44,701 nucleotides of DNA from an uncultured Pseudohongiella sp. (GCA_902591495.1 CACJAW010000015.1:1-44701); one strand, 5' to 3'; shown: positions 21,564 through 30,849, counted from the stretch's first letter. The notes: generated by a model not told the origin, from the letters alone. Made by a program: numbers and translations.

Positions 21564-23192
21564 TTATTGACGTAATTCTCGACGGAGGATTTTGCCAATA
21601 TTTGATTTTGGAAGCTCTTGAGTAAAGACAATTTCTTTTGGAAGCTTATATGCGGTGAGCCCCTTCCTACAATGCGAGAGTAACTCGGATTCTGTAATAC
21701 TTGAACCGTTAAGAACCACAAAAAGTTTTATTAATTCACCTGTCTTTTCGTTAGGCACCCCAATTGCGGCGCTTTCTAACACAGAGGGATGCTGATTGAC
21801 CCAGTCTTCAATTTCATTCGGGAAAACATTAAAGCCTGAAACTAGAATCATATCTTTCTTACGGTCTACTATTGATATGTAACCGTCTTGACTAATCTCA
21901 ACAAGGTCTCCCGTCTTAAACCAGTCCGAAGAGGAATAAGTCTGCTCTGTAGTGTTATTTTTATCCCAGTAACCTAACATTACTTGAGGACCTCTCACCC
22001 AGAGCTCGCCTCTATCACCTGGTGGTACTTCATTCTCTTCATCATCGACAACTTTACATTCTGTCTCCGGAACCAAATGACCAACAGTACCTACGCGGAC
22101 CTTACCTGGGATATTTACTGAGACGACTGGAGAGCATTCCGTTAATCCATAGCCCTCTATAATTTCGCTACCAGTAACGGTCTCCCACTGCTGGGAAACC
22201 GACGTCGACATAGCCATACCGCCCGCCCCACAAAATTTTAAATTTTCAAAATTCAACGTTTTAAATTTTTCATTCTGCAAAAGAGCAAGATAAAGAGTGT
22301 TAATCCCAACAAAGCCGTTAATTACAAATTTTTGAAATACCGCAACTAATGATTTCAAATCTCTGGGATTAGGAATGAGAATGTTATGATTGCCCGCGTA
22401 GGGCATAGTCAAACAGTGCAGCAAAAAAGCGTAACTGTGATAAAGCGGCAATGGTGCAGCTATATTTTCTAGCTTATCCCTTATGAGGAGTAAGCATCTT
22501 GACCTGAGTTGCATCATGTTACTAATCAGATTTCGATGGCTCAGCATGGCTCCCTTAGAGACACCCGTCGTGCCTCCAGTGTATAAGATTAACGCAACAT
22601 CATTATCAACCCCCGCTCCCTCGGGTTCCATATATCTATCTTGGCAGGTAACAACAGTTTCAAAGCTTACCGAATTTGGTATCTTGTAGTTAGGCACAAT
22701 GCGTTTAACGTATCTCGCTCCAAAATTAAGTATCTTTGACTGTAGTGGTCCTTGGAGGTCACCAAGGCGTGAAATAATTACTGTTGTAATTTCTGTTTTA
22801 GGAAGTATTTTTTCTAATTTTTCACAGAATGCATCAAGAATAACTATTCCCTTTACTCCCGAGTCTGCAAATTGATGAAGCATTTCTTGAGAGGTGTATA
22901 GGGGGTTAGTCGTCACTACCACCAACCCAGCTTTTATTAGTCCATAAAACGTTATCGGAAACTGTAGAAGATTTAAAAGTTGTATCGCGACTCTATCGCC
23001 TACTTGAAGGTCTGTATGCGCCTGAATATAGGCAGCGAAATTGTCACTAAGCTTTTCTATCTCTTCATAGGTCAAAGTTTTCCCAAGACAAGTAAATGCT
23101 TTTAATGAGGCGTGCTCTGATGAAAAATAACTAAATAGTTCTCTGAGAGAATTGTACTGATGCGGCGATAATTCTGAGAGTAGTTTTTCCAT
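21564..23192 (-). CDS. fadD: Long-chain fatty-acid CoA ligase
   Basis: AMP-forming acyl-CoA synthetase that activates long-chain fatty acids. The ATP-binding motif LYTGGTTGVSKGAMLSHRN lies at about 204-221. GYGLTECSPVVS, the TGDLVEISQDGYISIVDRKKD hinge and the C-terminal LPKSNIGKILRREL with the catalytic lysine complete the family. Length 542, against 561 in E. coli. FadD is the best fit because of the length and motif wording and because rnd is nearby, although other acyl-CoA synthetases are possible. It begins five bases after the VWA gene. Confidence 0.88.
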   Translation of the reverse strand: MEKLLSELSPHQYNSLRELFSYFSSEHASLKAFTCLGKTLTYEEIEKLSDNFAAYIQAHTDLQVGDRVAIQLLNLLQFPITFYGLIKAGLVVVTTNPLYTSQEMLHQFADSGVKGIVILDAFCEKLEKILPKTEITTVIISRLGDLQGPLQSKILNFGARYVKRIVPNYKIPNSVSFETVVTCQDRYMEPEGAGVDNDVALILYTGGTTGVSKGAMLSHRNLISNMMQLRSRCLLLIRDKLENIAAPLPLYHSYAFLLHCLTMPYAGNHNILIPNPRDLKSLVAVFQKFVINGFVGINTLYLALLQNEKFKTLNFENLKFCGAGGMAMSTSVSQQWETVTGSEIIEGYGLTECSPVVSVNIPGKVRVGTVGHLVPETECKVVDDEENEVPPGDRGELWVRGPQVMLGYWDKNNTTEQTYSSSDWFKTGDLVEISQDGYISIVDRKKDMILVSGFNVFPNEIEDWVNQHPSVLESAAIGVPNEKTGELIKLFVVLNGSSITESELLSHCRKGLTAYKLPKEIVFTQELPKSNIGKILRRELRQ

Positions 23193-23197
23193 ATATT

Positions 23198-24376
23198 TTA
23201 CTTTAGAAGCGAACCCATCGCGCCTTCCAATCCCTTTACGGTAAGTGGAAACATTTTATCCTCCATTAATTCTTTAACAATTTCGATAGAGTAACTATGC
23301 TCCCAGTAGTCTTTCGGAGTAGGGTTTATCCAAACCATATTGTCGAACGACTCACTCATTCTCTTCATCCAAATAGCACCAGCTTCCTCATTGTAGTGCT
23401 CTATACTGCCACCTGTATGGGTAATCTCGTATGGCGCCATGGTTGCATCACCAACAAAAATAACCTTGTAGTCTTTAGAGTATTTATTCATCACTTCAAA
23501 AATCTGTGTTGTCTCAGCGTGCCGCCTGTGACTCTTCGTCCAAACTGATTCATAAAGAAAGTTATGAAAATAGTAATACTTTAAATGCTTAAATTCACTC
23601 CGTGCGGCTGAAAAAAGCTCTTCACATGTTTTTACATGAGGGTCCATCGAACCTCCGACATCGAAAAACAATAAGACTTTAACAGCATTATGACGTTCTG
23701 GAATCATTTTGATGTCCAACAAGCCAGCGTTTTTTGCAGTCGACGATATCGTATTATCCAGGTCCAATTCTTCTGCTGTGCCCGTCCGTGCAAATTTCCG
23801 AAGCCTTCTTAAAGCTAATTTAAGATTACGAGTCCCTAACTCCACAGAGTCATCTAGATCTCGATAATTACGACGATCCCATACTTTGACTGCTCGACCA
23901 CTTCTGCCCTCTTGTTGACCTATCCGTATTCCCTCTGGATTATACCCATATGCGCCAAACGGCGAAGTTCCACCTGTCCCCACCCATTTATTACCTCCCT
24001 GATGACGCTTTTTTTGCTCTTCCATGCGCTTCTTGAATTCCTCCATCAATTTATCAAGCCCGCCAAGCGCCTCAATTTTTGCTTTCTCTTCGTCTGTTAA
24101 CATAGATTCAAGCTGCTTTCGTAACCATTCATTCGGAATTTCATGCGACGAAAGCTCATCTATAATTTCAACATTCTCAAAGTATTTAGCAAAAGCTCTG
24201 TCAAATTTGTCAAAATTCTTCTCATCTTTTATTAAGCATAAACGTGACAAATGATAGAAATCATCCACATTTCCAAAAATAATATTTTTTTTAAGACATT
24301 CCAGAAGAGTGAATAATTCAGTGAATGACACTGGCAGGCGCTCTTCCTTTAACGTCATAAAGAATTTAATAAGCAT
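23198..24376 (-). CDS. VWA domain protein, CoxE-like, paired with MoxR ATPase
   Basis: A 392-residue cytosolic protein. The C-terminal half holds a von Willebrand A fold with the metal-site motif DVGGS at 239-243 (FFDVGGSMDPHV) and a later VFVGDATMAPYE segment. The N-terminal half is helical and charged, with a K/E-rich stretch at 98-125 and a glycine-rich linker at 127-160. The pair of MoxR-type AAA+ ATPase and CoxE-like VWA protein is widespread and is thought to act as a metal-insertion or protein-remodelling chaperone; the client here is unknown. Its ATG shares one base with the moxR-like stop (TAATG), so the two are coupled. Confidence 0.88.
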   Translation of the reverse strand: MLIKFFMTLKEERLPVSFTELFTLLECLKKNIIFGNVDDFYHLSRLCLIKDEKNFDKFDRAFAKYFENVEIIDELSSHEIPNEWLRKQLESMLTDEEKAKIEALGGLDKLMEEFKKRMEEQKKRHQGGNKWVGTGGTSPFGAYGYNPEGIRIGQQEGRSGRAVKVWDRRNYRDLDDSVELGTRNLKLALRRLRKFARTGTAEELDLDNTISSTAKNAGLLDIKMIPERHNAVKVLLFFDVGGSMDPHVKTCEELFSAARSEFKHLKYYYFHNFLYESVWTKSHRRHAETTQIFEVMNKYSKDYKVIFVGDATMAPYEITHTGGSIEHYNEEAGAIWMKRMSESFDNMVWINPTPKDYWEHSYSIEIVKELMEDKMFPLTVKGLEGAMGSLLK

Positions 24377-25218
24377 TAAGTTTTTGCTCTATGCATAAAG
24401 GCTAGCTTTTCCAACAAGTGAACATCCTGTTCGTTTTTGAGAAGCGCACCGTATAGCGGCGGTATTGCATTTTTAGCATCGTGATTCTTTAAAACATCTT
24501 CCGGGATATCATCCGCCATCAACAATTTCAACCAATCAATCAACTCAGATGTGGATGGTTTTTTCTTTAAACCAGGAATTTTTCGCACATCAAAAAATAT
24601 ATCCATAGCTTGACTCAATAGATCTTTCTTTATATCTGGATAATGTACATTTACGATTCGCTCCATAGTCACCGAGTCAGGAAATTCAATATAATGAAAA
24701 AAACAACGCCTCAAAAATGCATCGGGAAGCTCTTTTTCATTGTTACTCGTAATGACAATAATCGGTCGCGTACGAGCCTTAATTAACTGCTTAGTTTCGT
24801 AGACAAAAAATTCCATTTTATCTAACTCTAAAAGCAAGTCATTAGGAAACTCGATATCTGCTTTATCTATTTCATCGATTAATAAAACCGACTGTGAGTC
24901 AGATTCAAAGGCCTGCCAAATTTTGCCCTGTATGATGTAATTCGCAATATCGTGTACCTTATCGTCACCTAACTGAGAATCGCGGAGTCTTGAAACAGCA
25001 TCATATTCATATAAACCCTGTTGCGCCTTAGTCGTCGATTTTATGTGCCATTGAATTAACGGCAAATTTAATGCCTTAGAAACCTGCTCTGCGAGCATAG
25101 TCTTTCCCGTGCCTGGCTCTCCTTTGATCAAAAGGGGTTTTTGCAACTGAATTGCAGCATTTACGGCCATTTGCAACTCTTTGGTTGCCACATATTCTTG
25201 TGTACCTGTGAAATTCAT
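24376..25218 (-). CDS. MoxR-family AAA+ ATPase
   Basis: A 280-residue ATPase with Walker A GEPGTGKT (33-40), Walker B VLLIDEIDKAD (111-121), sensor-1 region VITSNNEKELPDAFLRRCFFHY and a short helical lid domain. Members remodel or activate partner proteins together with a VWA protein, which here is the next gene. It starts 91 bases after the cyclophilin gene; a promoter in that gap is possible but I see none that is clear. Confidence 0.92.
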   Translation of the reverse strand: MNFTGTQEYVATKELQMAVNAAIQLQKPLLIKGEPGTGKTMLAEQVSKALNLPLIQWHIKSTTKAQQGLYEYDAVSRLRDSQLGDDKVHDIANYIIQGKIWQAFESDSQSVLLIDEIDKADIEFPNDLLLELDKMEFFVYETKQLIKARTRPIIVITSNNEKELPDAFLRRCFFHYIEFPDSVTMERIVNVHYPDIKKDLLSQAMDIFFDVRKIPGLKKKPSTSELIDWLKLLMADDIPEDVLKNHDAKNAIPPLYGALLKNEQDVHLLEKLAFMHRAKT

Positions 25219-25309
25219 CTAAATACTTCCGAAACTATTATTTAAAACGCTATTTTAATGCTCAAATTGGTTTTAATACAGTAAAAGGTTCTTCTTGTGG
25301 GTAACGTGT

Positions 25310-26308
25310 TTAAATTTCTTCATAGGACTCCAAGACAAACGTATACTGTTCTGGATCCTCCAATATAAATCGTAGATTTTTATAGACTTTCTCTCCAGCG
25401 ACGTAAAGCTCGGGTACAGTTAACGAGCCAGTCGATGGCTCAAAAATTGCCATATTCAAAGTGGGGTCATATATCTGTTGTATACTATTCAAAACCAGCT
25501 TAAATAATGGTGGTGACTCCGACCCATCTACCGAAAGTGAAAGGGTGGCCATACCAGAGTTTCCAGCATCAAGTGTTAGTCTCAATTCTGAACTTTTCGC
25601 ATCAAAATAGTTAGTAGCGACTTCAGTGGATTTAATATCTACCTTTAAAACGGTTATAAAATTATCTGAGGAAATCTTACTCTGAACATAGTCCTTCAGT
25701 GGAAAATCAGTAATCCCGCCGACTGTATAAGTTTTCAGACTAGAAATTTCATCGGCTACGGTAATACCGTTTCCGATAACCCTTCCAAAAACAGTGAATC
25801 CACCATTTTGATTATCGAGATTCTTAGAGTTATCCGACAGATTAATAAACCATTGGCTCGTCGCACTATTTGGATCCCCACCTACCTTCGCCATGGCAAC
25901 AGTTCCACGTATATTAGATAAACGAAATTCGTTTAATAGTGCCCAATCTGTTTTTATCGGTATCAGACTATTACTCTCACTCTCATATGTTAACCAACCA
26001 CCCTGCACGACGAAACCCGGTAACGAGCGATGAATAACAGTACCACTATATCTACCTGACTCCGCATAATGGATAAAATTAGCTACGGTCAAGGGAGCTG
26101 AATCATCGAAAAGTTCAATATCAAAATTTCCGACAGAAGAACTAATACTTGCTATCGGATTGCTATAGGCAATGTTCCATAATAAAAAAGGCAGACAAAG
26201 AAAAATATCTAGAGAACATTCTTTAAAAAAATGTCTTTTAAGAAAATAATTAAAGACTAGTCTTTTTAGCTGGCCTTTTTTTAAAAATGTAAAATCCAAG
26301 AGCAACAA
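25310..26308 (-). CDS. Exported cyclophilin-type peptidyl-prolyl isomerase with C-terminal extension; start uncertain
   Basis: The cyclophilin domain covers about residues 55-205 (VGNFDIELFDDSAPLTVANF, GTVIHRSLPGFVVQGG, SQWFINLSDN, FTVFGRVI). About 120 further residues form a strand-rich tail that I do not recognise. It should fold proteins in the periplasm: a hydrophobic export segment ending in NIAYS precedes the domain. No ATG exists in this frame before the domain. The long form begins at TTG 26308 and overlaps the previous gene by 59 bases. An ATG at 26219 in the neighbouring frame gives MFSRYFSLSAFF, and removing one T from the T6 run at 26184-26189 joins it to the cyclophilin frame with a normal signal peptide. 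A one-base indel or a recoding event is therefore likely. Confidence 0.8.
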   Translation of the reverse strand: MLLLDFTFLKKGQLKRLVFNYFLKRHFFKECSLDIFLCLPFLLWNIAYSNPIASISSSVGNFDIELFDDSAPLTVANFIHYAESGRYSGTVIHRSLPGFVVQGGWLTYESESNSLIPIKTDWALLNEFRLSNIRGTVAMAKVGGDPNSATSQWFINLSDNSKNLDNQNGGFTVFGRVIGNGITVADEISSLKTYTVGGITDFPLKDYVQSKISSDNFITVLKVDIKSTEVATNYFDAKSSELRLTLDAGNSGMATLSLSVDGSESPPLFKLVLNSIQQIYDPTLNMAIFEPSTGSLTVPELYVAGEKVYKNLRFILEDPEQYTFVLESYEEI

Positions 26309-26597
26309 CCTGAAAAGTAAAAATAGAGAGTAACAAGGGAACTCCGGCCCTGAAAACTTCTGCTGACCCTAATGTAATCAAATCCAACATGACAACCATG
26401 AGCGCGGGAGCTAGTGTAGTTTCTTGCAAATTTATAAACCAAGGTGTGAATATTAACGATGCTAGTAGCCCACGAAACATATATACAAACAATTCAAATT
26501 TTAAAACGCTAATAAGACGCCAGAATAGTAAAAAAAATACGACACCTGCAGTCAAGTAAATCAAGCTTATTAGCAAAATATCATTTTGGATTATCAT
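26250..26597 (-). CDS. Small integral membrane protein of unknown function
   Basis: A 115-residue hydrophobic protein with four probable transmembrane helices (about 8-28, 36-55, 64-80, 86-106) and a basic tail KKRPAKK. The inside-out charge pattern places the C-terminus in the cytoplasm. It sits in a compact operon, four bases after the ycgN-like gene and before the cyclophilin gene. I do not recognise a family beyond a generic inner-membrane protein. Its operon position and clean reading frame argue that it is real. Confidence 0.7.
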   Translation of the reverse strand: MIIQNDILLISLIYLTAGVVFFLLFWRLISVLKFELFVYMFRGLLASLIFTPWFINLQETTLAPALMVVMLDLITLGSAEVFRAGVPLLLSIFTFQVVALGFYIFKKRPAKKTSL

Positions 26598-26601
26598 GGT
26601 T

Positions 26602-27057
26602 CTAGCTATCTACCCAGCGTATTACATGTTCGAGGAAGCCTCCCGGATGGACATTTTCCTCGGATATAGACTTTCCTAGAATTGATACCCCACAAGTGAT
26701 GACTGATGAGTTGTCTTTTGACAATAAGGGATGCCAGTCAAATAAGGGTTCGTCATTAGCTCTTAACCTGTATGCACAGGTTGGGGGCATCCATTCTAAA
26801 TGCGCAGGGATTAGCTCTTTCACATCAAGACAATCAGCTACCAACTGAGTTCTCTTCTGGTAGCATGAGCACTCTCCCGAATTATTGTCAAAATATTTAC
26901 ATACTATCCGCGTCCAAAGTAGTTCTTCTGTCTCATCATCTACAAACTTCTTTAAGCAACATCTACCACATCCATCACATAATGCTTCCCACTCTATATC
27001 TGATAATTCGTTTAAAGGCAGTTCCCAAAATTTTTGACGCAAGTTATTAAAACTCAT
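26602..27057 (-). CDS. ycgN: YcgN/UPF0260 cysteine-cluster protein
   Basis: A 151-residue protein (E. coli YcgN 153) with the family's cysteine cluster. It has C27, C30, C33 and C34 in CDGCGRCC, then C53, C63 and C65, C76, and C94 in PPTCAYR. Residues WHPL near 107 and HPGGFLEHVIRWVD at the end are also typical. The cluster suggests metal or Fe-S binding, but the function of UPF0260 proteins is not established. It follows rnd by eight bases. In several gammaproteobacteria ycgL lies between rnd and ycgN; it is absent here. Confidence 0.92.
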   Translation of the reverse strand: MSFNNLRQKFWELPLNELSDIEWEALCDGCGRCCLKKFVDDETEELLWTRIVCKYFDNNSGECSCYQKRTQLVADCLDVKELIPAHLEWMPPTCAYRLRANDEPLFDWHPLLSKDNSSVITCGVSILGKSISEENVHPGGFLEHVIRWVDS

Positions 27058-27065
27058 GACTATTC

Positions 27066-28229
27066 TCAGCTTGAAAATATTTGAGCTAATGAATCATTGA
27101 GAACTTCCTTCCGCCAACTGGAAAATTCGTTTGGCCAAATTAAGGTACCACTATACTCATAATCTTTTACAATCTTTTGCAACAACCGCTTGCGCGCCAA
27201 TAACTCAGGTGAAATTGACAGCTTATTAGCTACTTCTGATGCTCGCTCTTGGCATTGCTTCAAAATTTTTCTGGATGAAGAGCTCAACGGATAATTCAAA
27301 AGGCCTTTTTCGATCGGTTTTAATTCATAGCGCGAATTACTCAACTTCTCGATAATCTCCTCTCCATCACTAGACAAGAATCGCTTATCAATTTTCGTCT
27401 CTTCCATTAATGTTTTAATTGAAATATGATTTGAATCTCCAATAATTACCGACATCGTTAATAAATCGGAGTCCTTTGCAATCCAAGACTTTGGCTTGTT
27501 TCTCTGTCTAGCCTGAGCTTCTCTCCAGTAACACAACTGTTGTAAACATTCTAAATGTTCTGTAGTAAGCTTCCACGAGCCACTAATCTGGCTATAGGAA
27601 GTTTCCCAGTTAGAAGGATCTTCAAAACCCTCAGAAGTCTTTAGTAAAGAGAGGCATTCGTCTTCGAACCAGTCAAATTTGTTTTCCAATATTAATTGCT
27701 TTCTTAAATTTTCCTCAAGAGCCGGAAGATAGTAGACGTCATCAGCCGCATATCGTAACTGTCTTTTTGAAAGTGGTCTTGCCAGCCAATTTGACCTCGT
27801 GACATCCTTTTCTACGTGCTGTCCCAAAATAAGCTGAACTAATGCTTGGTAACTTAGTGAGAACCCAAGTCCCAGAAATGCTCCAGCAATTTGCGAATCA
27901 AAGAGACGACTCGGCATGATATTCAAAGATGTAGCCAGGAGATTTAAATCTTCACTTGCTGAATGTAAAATTACCAACCTTGTAGGCTCGCAAAAAATTT
28001 CACAAAAAGTATCCCAGGCGTTAACCTTAATTGGATCAATAAGATAACACGTCTGAGCAGCGCTCAATTGGATCAGACCTAATTGACCATAAAATGTATT
28101 TGTTCTCACGAATTCGGTATCTAAGGCAAGAAGCTTTTCCGGGTATAATTCTTGGCACACGTCATTCAATCTTTGGTCAGATTCAACAAGTTCAAATTTG
28201 TTACGGTTACTCTCCACCATTTGACTCAT
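27066..28229 (-). CDS. rnd: Ribonuclease D
   Basis: 3'-5' exoribonuclease that trims tRNA precursors. The DEDD exonuclease domain begins [23 protein letters not shown] (D37, E39) and includes the [12 protein letters not shown] motif. Two HRDC-like helical regions follow. Length 387 against 375 in E. coli. The ATG at 28229 lies inside the end of recR (23-base overlap). A second ATG at 28220 would start [12 protein letters not shown] and fits the family equally well. Confidence 0.94.
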   Translation of the reverse strand: MSQMVESNRNKFELVESDQRLNDVCQELYPEKLLALDTEFVRTNTFYGQLGLIQLSAAQTCYLIDPIKVNAWDTFCEIFCEPTRLVILHSASEDLNLLATSLNIMPSRLFDSQIAGAFLGLGFSLSYQALVQLILGQHVEKDVTRSNWLARPLSKRQLRYAADDVYYLPALEENLRKQLILENKFDWFEDECLSLLKTSEGFEDPSNWETSYSQISGSWKLTTEHLECLQQLCYWREAQARQRNKPKSWIAKDSDLLTMSVIIGDSNHISIKTLMEETKIDKRFLSSDGEEIIEKLSNSRYELKPIEKGLLNYPLSSSSRKILKQCQERASEVANKLSISPELLARKRLLQKIVKDYEYSGTLIWPNEFSSWRKEVLNDSLAQIFSS

Positions 28230-28830
28230 TATCTAACATAGATTTACGTCCCGAAAATGCATGATTTAAAGTCCCGCCATCAACAAATTCTAGTTCCCCG
28301 CCTACTGGAATACCATGAGCTATGCGCGTAACTTTAATATCCTCGAACTTCAACTGCTCCGCTATGTAGTATGCTGTTGCATCGCCTTCGACAGTAGGGT
28401 TACATGCAAGTATTACTTCCTTTATGGATTTAGTTCTTACTTTTTCAATCAAAGAATTAATTCCAAGCTGCGCCGGACCAATACCATCAATTGGCGATAA
28501 CCTTCCCATTAAAACAAAATAAACCCCCCTATAAGATCCCGCTTGCTCAATGGCTAAAATATCTGCCGGCGACTCAACAACACAACATAGGCCTGGATCC
28601 CTCGACTTATTTTCGCAAATTGAGCAGAGTTCATGTTCTGTAAGGTTTCTACATTCTCGACAGTTACCGACATTGTTCAAAGCTGAAGCTAACGATTCGC
28701 TTAATTTCAATCCTCCAGCTCTATTCCTCTCTAAGAGAAATAAAGTCATTCTTTGCGCAGATTTAGGGCCTACGCCTGGAAGGCATCTAAAAGATTCGAT
28801 CAACTGATTAATAAGCGGACTAGAATTCAT
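28207..28830 (-). CDS. recR: Recombination mediator RecR
   Basis: With RecF/RecO it loads RecA on gapped DNA. The 207-residue protein has the helix-hairpin-helix segment [12 protein letters not shown] (17-28), the four-cysteine zinc site C57, C60, C69, C72, and the Toprim domain starting [13 protein letters not shown]. Walker-like C-terminal [16 protein letters not shown] follows. It lies five bases after ybaB in the classical dnaX-ybaB-recR order. Confidence 0.97.
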   Translation of the reverse strand: MNSSPLINQLIESFRCLPGVGPKSAQRMTLFLLERNRAGGLKLSESLASALNNVGNCRECRNLTEHELCSICENKSRDPGLCCVVESPADILAIEQAGSYRGVYFVLMGRLSPIDGIGPAQLGINSLIEKVRTKSIKEVILACNPTVEGDATAYYIAEQLKFEDIKVTRIAHGIPVGGELEFVDGGTLNHAFSGRKSMLDNESNGGE

Positions 28831-28835
28831 TTTGC

Positions 28836-29156
28836 TTAAAATGGAAATTTAAATCCATCAGGCATTTTAAAGTTTTGAGCAAGCCCACCCAGAGATTGCT
28901 GACTCTTTTCTTCAAGTTTTCGCACCGCATCATTAACAGCCGCTCCAATTAGATCCTCAATTACCGGTTTATCTTCTTGGAAAAGCGTATCGTCTAATAC
29001 AACACTTACCACATCGTGCTTACCATTCATTCTAATTTTAATAAGACCAGCGCCAGACTCTCCATCTACAGTTAATTTCTCCATTTCTTTTTGAGCTTCT
29101 TGAAAACTTTCTTGCATCCGCTTGGCTTGCATCATTATATCGTTTAGGTCTGTCAT
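28836..29156 (-). CDS. ybaB: YbaB/EbfC nucleoid-associated protein
   Basis: A 106-residue DNA-binding protein (E. coli 109) that dimerises into a tweezer shape. It opens [25 protein letters not shown], in the family's form, followed by the strand region ([23 protein letters not shown]), and ends [16 protein letters not shown]. It sits seven bases after dnaX. Together with recR it is nearly always downstream of dnaX in gammaproteobacteria. Confidence 0.96.
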   Translation of the reverse strand: MTDLNDIMMQAKRMQESFQEAQKEMEKLTVDGESGAGLIKIRMNGKHDVVSVVLDDTLFQEDKPVIEDLIGAAVNDAVRKLEEKSQQSLGGLAQNFKMPDGFKFPF

Positions 29157-29163
29157 CTAAATG

Positions 29164-30849
29164 TTACTCATCTATAGTTGTTATACTGGAGATCGATATT
29201 TCTCCGGAAAAATGGTTAATTATTCTCTGGACATTAGAATTTCGCTGAAAACCGTCGAGCATTTTTTGTCGAGACTCTTGCTTTAGTCTAGCATTCAATT
29301 TGGATGGGGTCTCACCATCAACTTGTTCAGATAAGATATGAACAATTGCTTTTCTATTTAGATATGAGCTCAACGTAGAAGATAATTTTGGAAGCATATC
29401 GTCATTATAAATCGTCATCGCATTTTCATCTAATTTGAAGTAAAAATCTTCATTATTGCAACTTTTTAGTTGAGCGTTCGATAAAACGTTTTCAATCATC
29501 CCAGTTACATTCAATTTCAAAAATACTGACAACCAATCGTCATTGGTTTCAAGCTTGATAGCGGAATCAAATTCACACGAGGTTTCTTTGTCATTTGGAG
29601 CATTAAAATTACTTTTAACGTTAAACTCACTCTCCTCAGACTCGGAAAGAGCGGTCGCTTTCAAAGATTTATCGCTTCGGACACTTCTGGTGATGTTATT
29701 TTTACCGTCAAGATTTATTTTTTTTTTTTGATTATTGTCAGCATTGATTGACTGCAGAGATTCCGAAGCTGGAGAAAAGGTGATCATTCTCAGCATCAGC
29801 ATTTCAAATGATGCTTTTGCATCAGGTGCCATCTCTATCTCCACCCTAGCCTTGCAACCCATTTGATAATACAACTGTAGATCCTCAGCTAAAAAAGATT
29901 CGGATAAGTTAAGTATCTGTTCTCTATCACCAAGGTTGTTTTCAACAGATTCTGGTAAGACCTGGGCAATAGCTAGTCTGTAAAACAAAGATAGTAAGTG
30001 ATCAAGCAAGCCTTTAAAATCTGGAGATCCTTCTGAAAGTTGAGAGATAATTTCTATAACGTTAGGGGCTGATTTTTCGGCTAATGCTTGCAAAATAAAA
30101 AAACTTTGCAGTCTATCGGGAACTCCTAACATTTCCCGAATTGCGTCACCATTAATCTGACCTTTACAATACGAAATTCCTTGATCAAGTAGTGTAAGGG
30201 CGTCTCTCATACTTCCATCTGCTCCCCCAGCTATATCCCAGACTCCCTCTTCATCAAATATGACACCCTCCTCTTTCAGTATATCCATTATAAAATCTGC
30301 GATTATTTTGGATGATAAAGGCTTTAAATTGAACTGAAGACACCGAGACAATATCGTAACAGGTAGCTTCTGTGGGTCAGTTGTAGCAAAAAGGAATTTA
30401 GTGTGCGGAGGCGGTTCTTCGAGCGTTTTAAGCAGAGCATTAAAGCTGTGATTTGACAGCATGTGAACTTCATCAATCAAATAAACCTTAAAACGAGCAG
30501 AAGCAGGTGAATATTGTACATTATCTAATAGCTCACGAGTGTCCTCTACCTTCGTTCGAGATGCTGCATCCACTTCTATTAGATCAATAAATCTACCTTC
30601 TTTTATTTCATTGCATGCATTACATTTACCACACGGAGTTGATGTAATCCCAATTTCGCAATTCAAACATTTTGCTAAAATTCTTGCGAGCGTTGTTTTA
30701 CCGACTCCCCTAGTTCCTGTAAATAAGTAAGCATGATGGAGGCGCTGATTATCAAGAGCATTTACTAAAGTTCTTAAGACGTGACCTTGGCCTGCAACCT
30801 CTGAGAAATTTTTTGGTCGCCATTTTCGTGCAAGCACTTGGTAGCTCAT
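29164..30849 (-). CDS. dnaX: DNA polymerase III subunits tau (and probably gamma)
   Basis: Clamp-loader ATPase that also ties the replicase together. Walker A is GTRGVGKT (45-52), the zinc-site cysteines are C64, C73, C76 and C79 as in E. coli, and Walker B contains DEVH (126-129). The AAA+ core ends at about residue 370. The C-terminal part to residue 561 is the tau-specific region and is shorter than in E. coli (643). At codons 374-378 the coding strand has CAA followed by an uninterrupted A run (12 A in all, 29729-29718). One extra A gives QKKKNKS and stop (380 residues), and one fewer gives QKKK and stop (377 residues). This is a candidate for gamma production by slippage. Confidence 0.96.
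   Translation of the reverse strand: MSYQVLARKWRPKNFSEVAGQGHVLRTLVNALDNQRLHHAYLFTGTRGVGKTTLARILAKCLNCEIGITSTPCGKCNACNEIKEGRFIDLIEVDAASRTKVEDTRELLDNVQYSPASARFKVYLIDEVHMLSNHSFNALLKTLEEPPPHTKFLFATTDPQKLPVTILSRCLQFNLKPLSSKIIADFIMDILKEEGVIFDEEGVWDIAGGADGSMRDALTLLDQGISYCKGQINGDAIREMLGVPDRLQSFFILQALAEKSAPNVIEIISQLSEGSPDFKGLLDHLLSLFYRLAIAQVLPESVENNLGDREQILNLSESFLAEDLQLYYQMGCKARVEIEMAPDAKASFEMLMLRMITFSPASESLQSINADNNQKKKINLDGKNNITRSVRSDKSLKATALSESEESEFNVKSNFNAPNDKETSCEFDSAIKLETNDDWLSVFLKLNVTGMIENVLSNAQLKSCNNEDFYFKLDENAMTIYNDDMLPKLSSTLSSYLNRKAIVHILSEQVDGETPSKLNARLKQESRQKMLDGFQRNSNVQRIINHFSGEISISSITTIDE
29718..29729 (-). promoter_or_regulatory. A12 slippage site in dnaX (candidate recoding signal)
   Basis: Twelve consecutive A on the coding strand fall at the junction between the clamp-loader core (domains I-III) and the tau tail. 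Both neighbouring frames close at once: a -1 ribosomal shift or an inserted A reaches TGA three codons later, and a deleted A creates TAA directly after the run. Thermus dnaX is known to use transcriptional slippage on an A9 run, and E. coli dnaX a ribosomal shift on A AAA AAG. Which mechanism works here cannot be told from the sequence. Confidence 0.65.
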
